From Candidatus Woesearchaeota archaeon (GTDB lineage Archaea; Nanobdellota; Nanobdellia; Woesearchaeales; GW2011-AR9), in the NCBI GenBank assembly GCA_018303445.1, contig JAGVYE010000004.1, forward strand, positions 1 through 45,759: 45,759 bases of DNA, read 5' to 3'. Below are positions 7,829 to 15,266 of this stretch, in pieces. The notes below the pieces were generated by a model. That model was not told where the DNA came from and did not search any database. It saw only the letters and a program-made list of their open reading frames with translations. A program made the translations under genes and the position numbers. Each line of letters opens with the position of its first letter. The stretch's first letter is position 1.

Positions 7829-8770
7829 ATGTTCATCACCATTCTCGGCGGAGGCAGCTGGGGTACGGCTTTAGCAGTTCATTTAGCCAAAAAGAATCAT
7901 CAAGTTAAGGTGTGGGAATTTGTAGAACAGCAGGCTAAAGAAATGCAGGAGCAAAGAGTTTGCAAATTGCTGCCGGAAGTTAAGTTGCCGGAAAATATTT
8001 TTATTTCTTCGCAAATGAAAGAAGTATTCCCCAGCGATCTGGTATTATTAGTCGTGCCTTCAGAACATGCTGAAAAAACGGTCCAGCAAGCTAAATCTTA
8101 TCTTAATCATCAGCCAGTAATTATCTGCTCCAAAGGCTTTGCCCCAAGGACAAGATTGCTTACTGAAGCCATTAGTGAAATCATTCTTAACCAATTATTT
8201 TGTTTATATGGGCCAACTCATGCTGAAGAAGTTGGCAAAAGCTTGTTTAGCGGAATAGTTTTAGCCGGCGGAGAAGGAAAAGAGAAATTGAAAAAAGTGT
8301 TTGAAAATGAACGTCTGAGAGTTGATCTATGCGATGACCTAATTGGCGTGCAAGTGGCGGCAGCATTAAAGAATATTATTGCTATCTTTGTTGGCGTTAT
8401 TGATGGTGCGGGATTGGGTGATAATGCGAAAGCGTATGTGATGACAAAAGGGTTAGAAGAAATAAAGAAAGCAGGCTTGCAGATGGGGGCTAAGGAAGAA
8501 ACCTTTCAAGGGTTGGCAGGAATAGGTGATATTATTGTGACGTGTATGAGCAAACATTCACGAAATCGTTTTGTAGGACTAGAGGTGGGGAAAGGACGCA
8601 AGCTTGATATTGTTCTTAAGGAAATGAAAATGGTGGCAGAAGGCGTAACAACCGTTAAAGAAGTGGTACAGTTAGAACAGAAATTGAAGCTGAAGCTGCC
8701 TCTTATTTCAGGACTTTATAAAATTCTTTTTGAAGGGAAAAAAGTAGAAGAAATCTTACGCAGTTTATGA
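7829..8770 (+). CDS. gpsA: NAD(P)+-dependent glycerol-3-phosphate dehydrogenase
   Basis: A 313-residue GpsA-type enzyme reducing dihydroxyacetone phosphate to sn-glycerol 3-phosphate. Visible features: N-terminal nucleotide fold ITILGGGSWGTALAVHLA, the family segment LYGPTHAEEV, AAALKNIIAIFVGVIDG with the catalytic Lys, then GDIIVTCMSKHSRN with the substrate-binding Arg, and AEGVTT. It is the bacterial-type enzyme; archaeal ether lipids are normally built on sn-glycerol 1-phosphate made by the unrelated EgsA. It follows an AT-rich promoter region and is a single-gene unit; the 3' end overlaps a doubtful minus-strand ORF by 6 nt. Identification is firm, the physiological role less so. Confidence 0.95.
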   Translation: MFITILGGGSWGTALAVHLAKKNHQVKVWEFVEQQAKEMQEQRVCKLLPEVKLPENIFISSQMKEVFPSDLVLLVVPSEHAEKTVQQAKSYLNHQPVIICSKGFAPRTRLLTEAISEIILNQLFCLYGPTHAEEVGKSLFSGIVLAGGEGKEKLKKVFENERLRVDLCDDLIGVQVAAALKNIIAIFVGVIDGAGLGDNAKAYVMTKGLEEIKKAGLQMGAKEETFQGLAGIGDIIVTCMSKHSRNRFVGLEVGKGRKLDIVLKEMKMVAEGVTTVKEVVQLEQKLKLKLPLISGLYKILFEGKKVEEILRSL

Positions 8771-9007
8771 TTTCTCAACGGCGGATGGTCTTTTTATTTC
8801 TCTTATTTTACCAATAATTCTCCCGAAAAGAGCTCCAATAAAGGAAGAGAATATAAGCATGAGAATGGCAAAAGATTTTTTCATAACATGGAAAGCGTTA
8901 TTTCCGTCTGCCCATGGGAGAAAGTAAGTTATGGATTTAAGCAATATCGCTGATTTTGCTTCCCAAGAAAAAAAAGTGGCTCGGAGTCCTTCGTCAATAA
9001 AAGACAT
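8765..9007 (-). pseudogene. Small membrane ORF, doubtful or decayed
   Basis: 80 residues with one hydrophobic segment (MKKSFAILMLIFSSFIGALFGRIIGKI). No ribosome binding site precedes the ATG. Just upstream on the same strand, in a different frame, lies another membrane-like reading (MIYPFIISISMLLLGIYSPITTFLSCPPSDV) that stops 12 nt inside this ORF. The arrangement looks like one small membrane protein gene broken by a frameshift. No family recognised. Confidence 0.35.
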
Positions 9008-9150
9008 CAGAAGGAGGGCAGGATAGGAAAGTGGTTATAGGCGAATAGATCCCCAGAAGAAGCATACTTATGCTGATGATGAAAGGATAAATCATGCCGA
9101 GAGAACGCCACGCTGCCAAGAAGGTTGTTTCTTAAACCAGACAAAGAAAG

Positions 9151-9387
9151 TCATTTTTTTCTGGGGAAAAGTTCTGTCAATTTCTTTTCATCGAAGCCGA
9201 TGATGATTTTTCCGTCGACATCAATAACGGGGACAGCCAGTTGGTTCGATTTTTCAAGCAATTCATCACGCCACTCACTTTCTTCCGTCGTATCGCGTTC
9301 CTCAAACTTAATTCTGTTTTTATGGAGCCATTCTTTTAGTTTTTTGCACCACGTACAGGTAGGAGTCATATACACAATGACAGTCAT
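9151..9387 (-). CDS. Glutaredoxin-like protein (CxxC)
   Basis: A 78-residue thioredoxin-fold protein of the glutaredoxin/NrdH class. The active site CTWC is at residues 11-14 (MTVIVYMTPTCTWCKKLKEWL), the cis-Pro segment is AVPVIDVDGK, and the family's GFDEKKL motif ends the fold. It is expected to act as a cytosolic disulfide reductase for small substrates or ribonucleotide reductase. It is transcribed divergently from the gene at 9440 with only 52 nt between starts and a shared TATA-like sequence. Confidence 0.9.
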   Translation of the reverse strand: MTVIVYMTPTCTWCKKLKEWLHKNRIKFEERDTTEESEWRDELLEKSNQLAVPVIDVDGKIIIGFDEKKLTELFPRKK

Positions 9388-9404
9388 AATTCAGGTAAGA
9401 AAGA

Positions 9405-9419
9405 TAGGTTTATATATAT
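9405..9419. promoter_or_regulatory. Shared bidirectional TATA-like element
   Basis: The sequence ATAGGTTTATATATATT lies between divergent starts at 9387 (minus) and 9440 (plus). It can be read as a TATA box on either strand with correct spacing (about 20-30 nt) for both genes. Confidence 0.45.
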
Positions 9420-9439
9420 TTTTTGATTCATTTTTGCGC

Positions 9440-9790
9440 ATGTATGAAAAAAGAGTATTAATGGTTTTGAATGTTTCCCTTGCTTTCATGGCTTTTTTAT
9501 TATTGTTAGCCTTTTTTGATGTTACCGTGCCTAATTTTGGGGAAGTTGTCTATCGTCTCGATCAGCATACTCCTTTATGTGTTCTAGTATTGCCGGAAGA
9601 GCATCATAAGATGTCGGATCTCCCCCGCTGCTGTTTAGAAGCACGGCGGCAAGTTCTTTGTCAATGGAAAGTCGAAGAAACAGTTTTTGGTGAAACACAG
9701 TGGGAATGTCGCGCTTCAGGCAGCGAGATCGGTTATTTATTAAATAGTAAAGGGTATCACTACTGCACACAGCAACCCTACTGGCCATGA
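9440..9790 (+). CDS. Small anchored Cys-rich protein
   Basis: 116 residues from ATG 9440; the longer ORF-track start at 9125 runs through the antisense of the glutaredoxin gene and is rejected. One N-terminal membrane segment (VLNVSLAFMAFLLLLAFF) is followed by a short exported domain with six Cys (PLC, RCC, VLC, WEC, HYC) and an aromatic C-terminus. No family recognised. The stop overlaps the GH3 ATG (ATGA), so the two are translationally coupled and probably act together outside the membrane. The even number of Cys and the adjacent glutaredoxin gene hint at disulfide bonding, which is inference. Confidence 0.6.
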   Translation: MYEKRVLMVLNVSLAFMAFLLLLAFFDVTVPNFGEVVYRLDQHTPLCVLVLPEEHHKMSDLPRCCLEARRQVLCQWKVEETVFGETQWECRASGSEIGYLLNSKGYHYCTQQPYWP

Positions 9791-10875
9791 TGACAAAAAG
9801 AAAAAAACAAAGAGATTTACAGCAAACACTTTTTATTATCTTAATAACCATGGTTCTCTTTTTAGGAACCCTGAATATTGTGAAAGGGTTAGGATTCTTC
9901 ATTCCTTCTCAACCATCCCTTCTGGTGGTGAATAATACTATTAATCTCGAAGAGATGACGCTAGAACAAAAAATAGCGCAAATGGTAATTGTTCATGGCG
10001 GGCTTTATAATCTCCAAACTTGGAAGAAATTACAGTTGGGTGGGGTCCATCTTTTTGCGATGCAAAGAGAGGAACTTTTTCGCAAAACCATCAATGAGTT
10101 TCAAAAAGAAATGATGATCCCTTTTTTTGTGTCGGCAGATTTTGAAGGTTGCCTTAATCCTTTTTCTGCTTTTCGGCCCTCTATCCCTGTTCGTGAAATT
10201 ACTTCTGTGGGAGATGCATTCGAAAAGGGCAAAAGCGAAGGCAGTTATCTTCATACTTTGGGATTTAGTGTTAATTTTGCCCCCGTCGTAGATCTCAATG
10301 ACCAAATTTGGAAATGCCGTTCTTTTCCTGGCAATGCTACCACCATCGGAAAGCTGGCAGAGGCTTATACCTTAGGCTTGCAAAGAGAGGGAATAATCGC
10401 CACGGCAAAACATTACCCAGGGAAAACGCTGGTGATTCGGGATCCACATAAAGAAGTGGTTGCGGCGGTGATTGAGAAATCTGATCTTCTTCCTTATGAA
10501 AAATTGAATAAAGTCGTGAAAGGAGTGATGGTGAGCCATCTTATTGTCGAAGGGGCCATTGATTCTGAAGGAAAGCCTTCTGTTGCAGCGAGAGAAATTG
10601 TCGGCGAACTCAAAGAGAAGTATCCTGGACTTATTTTTACCGATGAAATTCAAATGTTAGGATTACGAAATTTTTATCCTTCTTTAGATGAAGTTTACAT
10701 TAATGTCTTCAAAGCAGGAAATGATATGATCCTTAATTTTGGGGAAGATCCGGAAGAAATGCATCGCATGATTCAGGTGGTAGCAGAAGCCGTACGACGG
10801 GGAGAAATTTCCAAAAAACAGATTGATGCTTCCGTCAGAAAAATTCTTATGGCGAAAGGGTTTAGAGTGAAGTAA
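9787..10875 (+). CDS. GH3-family (NagZ-like) glycoside hydrolase, membrane-anchored
   Basis: 362 residues: an N-terminal membrane anchor (about 14-34) and a single (beta/alpha)8 GH3 domain. Visible motifs: LEQKIAQMVIVHGG, FVSADFEG, LGFSVNFAPVVDLN, CRSFPGNATTIGKLAEAYTLGLQREGI, AKHYPG with Lys208-His209, D219-P-H221 (matching the NagZ DSH acid/base dyad) and FTDEIQM with Asp286 as expected nucleophile. No C-terminal GH3 beta domain is present, as in NagZ-type N-acetylglucosaminidases. The conserved HG after KHFP is changed (GKTLVIRD). Its 3' end overlaps the decayed gene on the other strand by 14 nt. The substrate is presumably a glycan with N-acetylated sugars. Confidence 0.85.
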   Translation: MMTKRKKQRDLQQTLFIILITMVLFLGTLNIVKGLGFFIPSQPSLLVVNNTINLEEMTLEQKIAQMVIVHGGLYNLQTWKKLQLGGVHLFAMQREELFRKTINEFQKEMMIPFFVSADFEGCLNPFSAFRPSIPVREITSVGDAFEKGKSEGSYLHTLGFSVNFAPVVDLNDQIWKCRSFPGNATTIGKLAEAYTLGLQREGIIATAKHYPGKTLVIRDPHKEVVAAVIEKSDLLPYEKLNKVVKGVMVSHLIVEGAIDSEGKPSVAAREIVGELKEKYPGLIFTDEIQMLGLRNFYPSLDEVYINVFKAGNDMILNFGEDPEEMHRMIQVVAEAVRRGEISKKQIDASVRKILMAKGFRVK

Positions 10876-11789
10876 GAGATAGATTTTGATGATTGATGAT
10901 GAGGAGCGTCCCTTGAGGAAGAATTTTCCACGAGGCATCTTTCTGTAATGGTTCTGAACAAATGATAATTCTTTCTTTTTTTGCAGTGCCATGGAAAAGT
11001 AACGTGGATATTTTTTGTGGCTCTGTAGAAAATCTCGAAAAAGTCGCCTTGGCCGTAACCTTCGTGCCGCTTTCATATCTTATTTTGAGTGGCGGCGCCT
11101 ACCAACTGGTCTTACGAATAGCAGTTCTCAGGTTACTTATTGGCCTAGGCGGCGACTTTTTCTACAGAGCCATTTTTTGTAATAGATATAAATAATAGTT
11201 TGCAAAGGCGAAGAGATAATAAAGTTAGAGCCGTTCTCTATCTTTAATTTTTCAATCAGATGGGGGGATACGTTGAGGATATTTTATGATCGTCTGGCCT
11301 AGTAAATAATACATTAGTTTTTTTGAATCTGTCGTGTCAAGAGGATGGAAATATTGTTTATAGGGGATTTCTCAGGAAATAGTTCCATTATGCGCAAGGA
11401 CGATATCTTCTTTTTTTTCTTTGAACTGGAAGGGGTGAGTATTGTGATATTCTAGGTCACTTTTTGATTTCTTTCTGGCGTGGAGAAGCAGAGCTGAACT
11501 TTGAATAAGGAGAATATTATTGGTTTGGGAATCATCTAGAAAAGAAGGGGGTAATTTTTTGAGGATCCAAGACTTATCTTGCAGGTAGGCAATACCAAAC
11601 CATCTTCATGACGATAACTTCCAAGTCCTTTTTCTTGGTTTAAATAACTTTTAAGCAAGAAATCCCCTGCTTTAGCATTGGGGAGGAGGTCAATTCATGG
11701 CTTTGATTTTGGTCAGCGGTAAGACGTTTAAATTCTTGATAAAGGCAAGAGGAATTTACTTTCCCTACGGCGAAAAGCATACGGCACAT
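10862..11789 (-). pseudogene. Decayed class II glutamine amidotransferase
   Basis: This 1.1-kb gene-less stretch is a broken gene. It begins MCRMLFAVGKVNSS, with Cys2 the expected N-terminal nucleophile, and continues in shifting frames: LNQEKGLGSYRHEDG then FGIAYLQDKSW (one T missing), ALLLHARKKS and NTHPFQF, IVLAHNGTIS then TGA, KKLMYYLLGQ, a shift at a C6 run, NGSNFIISSPLQ, the inserted element, YPRYFSMALQKKKE, a shift in an A run, and IIICSEPLQKDASWKILPQGTLLII to the stop at 10862. The motifs and order are those of EgtC/YafJ-like Ntn amidotransferases. At least four frameshifts, one stop and an insertion make it inactive. Confidence 0.85.
11010..11180. mobile_element. MITE-like element with 14-bp inverted ends and 9-bp target duplication
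   Basis: Element 11019-11171 (153 bp) starts GGCTCTGTAGAAAA and ends with its exact complement TTTTCTACAGAGCC; after an offset of a few nucleotides GTCGCC/GGCGAC and GTAACC/GGTTAC also pair. It is flanked by identical ATTTTTTGT at 11010-11018 and 11172-11180. The interior has two further hairpins (GCCGC/GCGGC and AACTG/CAGTT) and no credible transposase. Deleting the element plus one 9-mer restores an open frame in the amidotransferase pseudogene. It is a non-autonomous DNA transposon; the parent IS family cannot be assigned by eye. Confidence 0.88.
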
Positions 11790-11884
11790 ATTAACGGAAG
11801 CAGGAGAGGTAGGAGAGAGGTTTTAAGTGTTTTGGCGTGAAACTTTCTGGATGATTATAGAGTCCCTCTTACTACTTTCTAAGC

Positions 11885-11968
11885 GACATCTTTTTAAATA
11901 AACACTTACTCGAAGCAACTTAGGGTATCTACATACACCTCATCCGGGCTTAGAATTTAACTTAAAAA
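11885..11968 (+). promoter_or_regulatory. Promoter and leader of eS1 gene
   Basis: A TATA-like TTTTTAAATAAA lies near 11890-11901, about 70 nt before the ATG, so the transcript should carry a leader of roughly 45 nt. No clear ribosome binding site precedes the start (TTTAACTTAAAAAATG). Confidence 0.45.
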
Positions 11969-12685
11969 ATGTCTAAATCAGAAAGAACGGGAAAAGTAAG
12001 CAGTCGAATTAAAACAAAGAAGAAAGCATGGTATCCTATTATTTCATCTAAGATTTTTGCTCAAAGGGAAATTGGGGAAAGTTACTTAGAAGCACCAGAA
12101 AAAGCGATCGGCAGAATTGTGCATAGCAACTTGAAAGACCTTACAGGGAATATTAAAGAGCAAAATGTTTATGTAAAATTTCGCATCACGAATGTGGAAA
12201 GAAATGTTCTGCATGCGACGGCTCTCGGCTATGAACTTACGGTGTCCTCAGTAAAACGCATGGTGCGAAAGAATGCAGACCGCTTAGATATTTATTGCCG
12301 TTTCAGCACTAAAGATAATCATGATGTGGTGCTTAAAGGCCTTATTTTGACGAAGAATAAAACCTATCGCTCTGTTCGCGCGATGCTGCGCCGTGATTTT
12401 TCTTCGTTTATGAAAAAAGAAGCTGCGGTATCTACGTTTGATGTTTTTTTAAGCAATATTGCGAGTAATAGACTGCAGACAACCATTAAAAAGATGTTAA
12501 CAAAAATTGTTCCCTTGAAAGAAGTTGCCGTGAGGGTTGTGGAGACGCGGGGAATTCTTCCTGCCATGAAAGGCGAGGGTTCGCCTGTTGAGAGTTCCAC
12601 CATTCAGGCCGAAAACCGTGAAGAAGGGGCAGCCACGCTAACTGACACTCCAAAGACAGAGAATGTAGAAGAAATAGCGCTGTAA
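11969..12685 (+). CDS. rps3ae: Small ribosomal subunit protein eS1 (S3Ae)
   Basis: A 238-residue archaeal S3Ae/eS1 protein of the small-subunit platform near the mRNA exit. Hallmarks: KKKAWYPIISSKIFAQREIGESY at the N-terminus, PEKAIGRIVHSNLKDLTG, VKFRITNVERNVLHATALGYELT and MLRRDFSSFMKKEA. The final 35 residues are an acidic, low-complexity extension. It is followed 20 nt later by a phosphoesterase gene on the same strand. Confidence 0.95.
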   Translation: MSKSERTGKVSSRIKTKKKAWYPIISSKIFAQREIGESYLEAPEKAIGRIVHSNLKDLTGNIKEQNVYVKFRITNVERNVLHATALGYELTVSSVKRMVRKNADRLDIYCRFSTKDNHDVVLKGLILTKNKTYRSVRAMLRRDFSSFMKKEAAVSTFDVFLSNIASNRLQTTIKKMLTKIVPLKEVAVRVVETRGILPAMKGEGSPVESSTIQAENREEGAATLTDTPKTENVEEIAL

Positions 12686-12705
12686 CCTCTTAATCTTTTT
12701 CCTAG

Positions 12706-13311
12706 ATGATCGTCATGAAATTTCTTACTTTTACTGATGTCCATGAAAACCAAGAGGCAATAGAGAAACTGGTGCAGCGTGCCAGCAAAAAGGACATTCA
12801 GTTTACGGTTTGTGCTGGTGATATTTCGACTTTTGGCCGAGGACTGAAGAAAATTTTAGGTAAGTTTAATGCTCTGAAAAAAACATTTTATTTCATTCCA
12901 GGGAATCATGAAGAAGGGATAGATCTTGATGATGCGGCAAAGGAATTCTCTCATTGCATCCCTTTACATCGAAAGGCAGTTCGTCTTGAAAATTATTGGT
13001 TTTTAGGCTATGGCGGGGGAGGGTTTTCTCAGGAAGATACTGAGTTTCGCAAACTTGCCAGGCAATGGTATGGTTCTTATAAAGGGGAAAAAATGGTCTT
13101 TGTTACCCATGGGCCACCTGCTGACACTAAGGTTGATCTTCTCCAGGAGCATCATGTAGGTAGCATTGATTATCGTAAATTTGTTGAAAGAATTAAACCT
13201 AAGCTTCATATTTGCGGGCATCTTCATGAAACTGTCGGCGTCACTGATAAAATTGGTGAGACAAAAGTCGTAAACCCTGGTTTGGATGGAATGGTTATTG
13301 AGTTGAAATAG
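12706..13311 (+). CDS. Calcineurin-like metallophosphoesterase
   Basis: 201 residues with all metal-binding motifs of the family: FTDVHENQ (D.H), CAGDIS (GD), FIPGNHEEG (GNHE), FVTHGPP (H) and ICGHLHETVG (GH.H). It resembles small archaeal phosphoesterases of the YfcE/Icc group acting on phosphodiesters; the substrate is unknown. The annotated ATG has an in-frame alternative three codons later (MKFLTF), which is the more usual start of this family. Confidence 0.88.
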   Translation: MIVMKFLTFTDVHENQEAIEKLVQRASKKDIQFTVCAGDISTFGRGLKKILGKFNALKKTFYFIPGNHEEGIDLDDAAKEFSHCIPLHRKAVRLENYWFLGYGGGGFSQEDTEFRKLARQWYGSYKGEKMVFVTHGPPADTKVDLLQEHHVGSIDYRKFVERIKPKLHICGHLHETVGVTDKIGETKVVNPGLDGMVIELK

Positions 13312-13321
13312 TGATGAGGAA

Positions 13322-13558
13322 TTACTTCTTCAGAGAAAGAAGATGTTCTAGTCCGACTTCTTTTGTGGCCAGTTCAAGCCCTCTTCGACCGCAATATGAT
13401 GTTCTGTGCTCGGAAATGAAGTGTTGTAATTTGCTTTCTCCGCCTTCGGCGATAATTCTTCTAACTCTCCGGTATTTCTCCATTGTTTCAATGCCAAATA
13501 ATGTTGTCAAGCTGAGCAAAAAAACCGTATGTATTAAGTCTTCTTTTGGCTTTAGCAT
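13322..13558 (-). CDS. Hypothetical protein, 78 aa
   Basis: Not recognised. The minus-strand reading MLKPKEDLIHTVFLLSLTTLFGIETMEKYRRVRRIIAEGG to KEVGLEHLLSLKK has coding-like composition. I prefer this internal ATG to the longer ORF start (13708), because the extra 50 residues look random and cross a perfect inverted repeat. AAAGGCG lies about 5 nt upstream. The 112-residue plus-strand ORF over the same bases appears to be its antisense shadow. It is convergent with the phosphoesterase, 10 nt apart. Confidence 0.45.
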   Translation of the reverse strand: MLKPKEDLIHTVFLLSLTTLFGIETMEKYRRVRRIIAEGGESKLQHFISEHRTSYCGRRGLELATKEVGLEHLLSLKK

Positions 13559-13640
13559 CGGTTCGCCTTTGGATGAGTATAAGCAAAGGCAAAAATTCCT
13601 TTTGGAACATGAAAATAAACAGAGATTTATTTTCAGTACT

Positions 13641-13664
13641 GAAATGTGATATTTTTCACATTTC
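13641..13664. promoter_or_regulatory. Perfect inverted repeat GAAATGTGA/TCACATTTC
   Basis: Two 9-bp arms separated by TATTTT lie upstream of the 78-aa gene and between it and the GDPD gene. It could be a regulator binding site or a hairpin; there is no T-run on either side strong enough to call a terminator. Confidence 0.45.
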
Positions 13665-13849
13665 ATGAATCTCCTTTTTGCTTGATGTGGTTTGACGAAG
13701 AGGCTCACGGATTGATGCTAAAGCCCCAGACTTAATACGTACCTTTTTGTTTCAAAGAAGGTTTGTCGGTAGAAAGTGATTTAAAAATTCAAATTTCTAA
13801 TTTTAGCTTCTCGAAAGTAATATAAACAAAGCAAGGGTATTAAATAAAC

Positions 13850-14788
13850 GTGAAAAAAAGATATAAAGTATTCCTGATTTTTTTAGGATTACTTTTCTTG
13901 CTTCTGTTCTTTGCTACTTATGAATTATTAGTGTATCCTACAATTGAGATCATCGACGATAAATCTGTATTAGGAGCACATCGAGGAAATTCTGTAGATT
14001 ATATCGAAAACACCTTGCCGGCATTCAAAAGTGCTGCTAATGAAGAGATTTACTCTTTTATCGAGTTTGATGCTCAATATACAAAGGACAAAGTTCTCGT
14101 TATTCACCACGATTTAAGTTTAAAGCGATTACAACAGAAATTAGATAAAATTTCTGATTTAACATATAGTGAATTAATACAACTTAGTGATTATCATATT
14201 CCTATATACGAGGAAGTCATGGAAGTTGTTGCAGGAAAGAAACCACTAAATGTAGAAATAAAATCTCAAGGAAATTTTGAAGATGATAAGCAGTTAGTTG
14301 ATTTTATCATTTTAGATTTAACAAAAAGAGGACTCATTAATTCCACTCTTATCAGTTCAATATCGGCTGAATTAATACAATATGTTAATGATAAATATAA
14401 TCAAAGATCGAATTATCCGTGGTATCATCTTTTCTGGTCAAAAAAACGAATGATTGACACCGGAATAATCTATTATGTAACAGAACAAAGTTTTACCAAA
14501 CGAATTCCTCTCATTAATGAGATTACCGAATTAGCAAGAGATTCGGGATTTTTTACTACCATGATAAGCGAAATGTACGTTATCGGGGCAAACCATTTAA
14601 TGATCCATGGAATGAACATAAATCAATATAAGCAATTACAGACGGATCTTCCATTTAATTCTAGAGTGGTCTTATGGACTTTTGATGATAAAATGTATCT
14701 AATTTTGCCAAATAAACACATTTGGGACTGGGTAAAAGAGACAAATGGTTTTGAGCTTCCCGACGTTGTACCCTGGTGGGAAGATTAG
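13850..14788 (+). CDS. Membrane-anchored glycerophosphodiester phosphodiesterase
   Basis: 312 residues from GTG, with an N-terminal membrane segment (VFLIFLGLLFLLLFFATYELL) and a GDPD TIM barrel. Catalytic and metal motifs are present: GAHRGN (HRG), ENTLPAF, FIEFDAQ (E.D), VIHHDLSL (second His), PLNVEIKSQG (EIK). It should hydrolyse glycerophosphodiesters outside the membrane, releasing glycerol phosphate. Base composition is clearly more AT-rich than the ribosomal operon, fitting the accessory patch that follows. A TATA-like GTAATATAAAC lies about 30 nt upstream. Confidence 0.88.
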   Translation: MKKRYKVFLIFLGLLFLLLFFATYELLVYPTIEIIDDKSVLGAHRGNSVDYIENTLPAFKSAANEEIYSFIEFDAQYTKDKVLVIHHDLSLKRLQQKLDKISDLTYSELIQLSDYHIPIYEEVMEVVAGKKPLNVEIKSQGNFEDDKQLVDFIILDLTKRGLINSTLISSISAELIQYVNDKYNQRSNYPWYHLFWSKKRMIDTGIIYYVTEQSFTKRIPLINEITELARDSGFFTTMISEMYVIGANHLMIHGMNINQYKQLQTDLPFNSRVVLWTFDDKMYLILPNKHIWDWVKETNGFELPDVVPWWED

Positions 14789-14956
14789 TTTTAATGATTC
14801 AAAATTAAGATTTTGTGATGATCTTTAATTAAATTTTTTAAGAAAGAATTGGGATTAAAAGTTAGGATTGTTTCGGGAATGAAAAATCGAGATAAGATAA
14901 TTGATATAGAATAATTAATTACAGTTTTCAAGTTTTGTGTTAAAAAACATAGAAAC

Positions 14957-14977
14957 GTTTATATATCAATTGATATA
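14957..14977 (+). promoter_or_regulatory. TATA box overlapping 16-bp palindromic operator
   Basis: GTTTATATATC is a strong TATA box about 25 nt before the ATG at 14988. The perfect palindrome TATATCAATTGATATA (14962-14977) overlaps it. Binding there would block TBP/TFB, as expected for autorepression by a toxin-antitoxin complex. Confidence 0.7.
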
Positions 14978-14987
14978 ACAGGCTGTT

Positions 14988-15266
14988 ATGCAAACACAAA
15001 CCGTAGAAAATCCCTTTGTACGTTCACCTACTTTGGATACGGTATTAATGGTAGAAAAAACTATAGAAGAAAATAGTGGAGAATACAACAGAACTGAATT
15101 GTGGAAAAAGCTTCCTCGGCAGGTAATGTGGCAAACTTTCTTAGTTATTTTAGATTATTTAGAAAGTATTAACAAGATTGCTTTTGATAGAGACAGTAAA
15201 ATCGCTTATATTTGGAATCCAAAACTTGCTCAACTGCTTAGAAAGAGAAAAGAGATTGTTGTTTGA
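14988..15266 (+). CDS. Putative antitoxin of RelE-like system
   Basis: 92 residues (MQTQTVENPFVRSPTLDTVLMVEKTIEE) with a winged-helix look: helix ELWKKLPRQVMWQTFLVILDYLESINKI and a beta-wing DRDSKIAYIWN. Small winged-helix proteins of this sort precede archaeal RelE-type toxins. It overlaps the toxin by four bases (TTGA), so the two are co-translated. A palindrome sits on its TATA box. The role is inferred from context and predicted fold; no exact family is claimed. Confidence 0.7.
   Translation: MQTQTVENPFVRSPTLDTVLMVEKTIEENSGEYNRTELWKKLPRQVMWQTFLVILDYLESINKIAFDRDSKIAYIWNPKLAQLLRKRKEIVV

Noticed and set aside
9125-9439. N-terminal extension of the Cys-rich protein
   Set aside because: The extension is the antisense of the glutaredoxin gene; the TATA box at 9405-9419 and ATG at 9440 give a better start.
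11019-11171. Structured RNA (RNase P, SRP or similar)
   Set aside because: The fold is striking, but the conserved RNase P and SRP RNA cores are absent, while the 9-bp target duplication and restored host frame identify a mobile element.
10962-11195. 77-aa plus-strand ORF
   Set aside because: It runs through the MITE-like element and the antisense of the decayed amidotransferase; composition and context give no support for a gene.
13311-13649. 112-aa plus-strand ORF
   Set aside because: It is antisense to a more coding-like minus-strand frame, starts inside the end of the phosphoesterase gene and has no ribosome binding site of its own.
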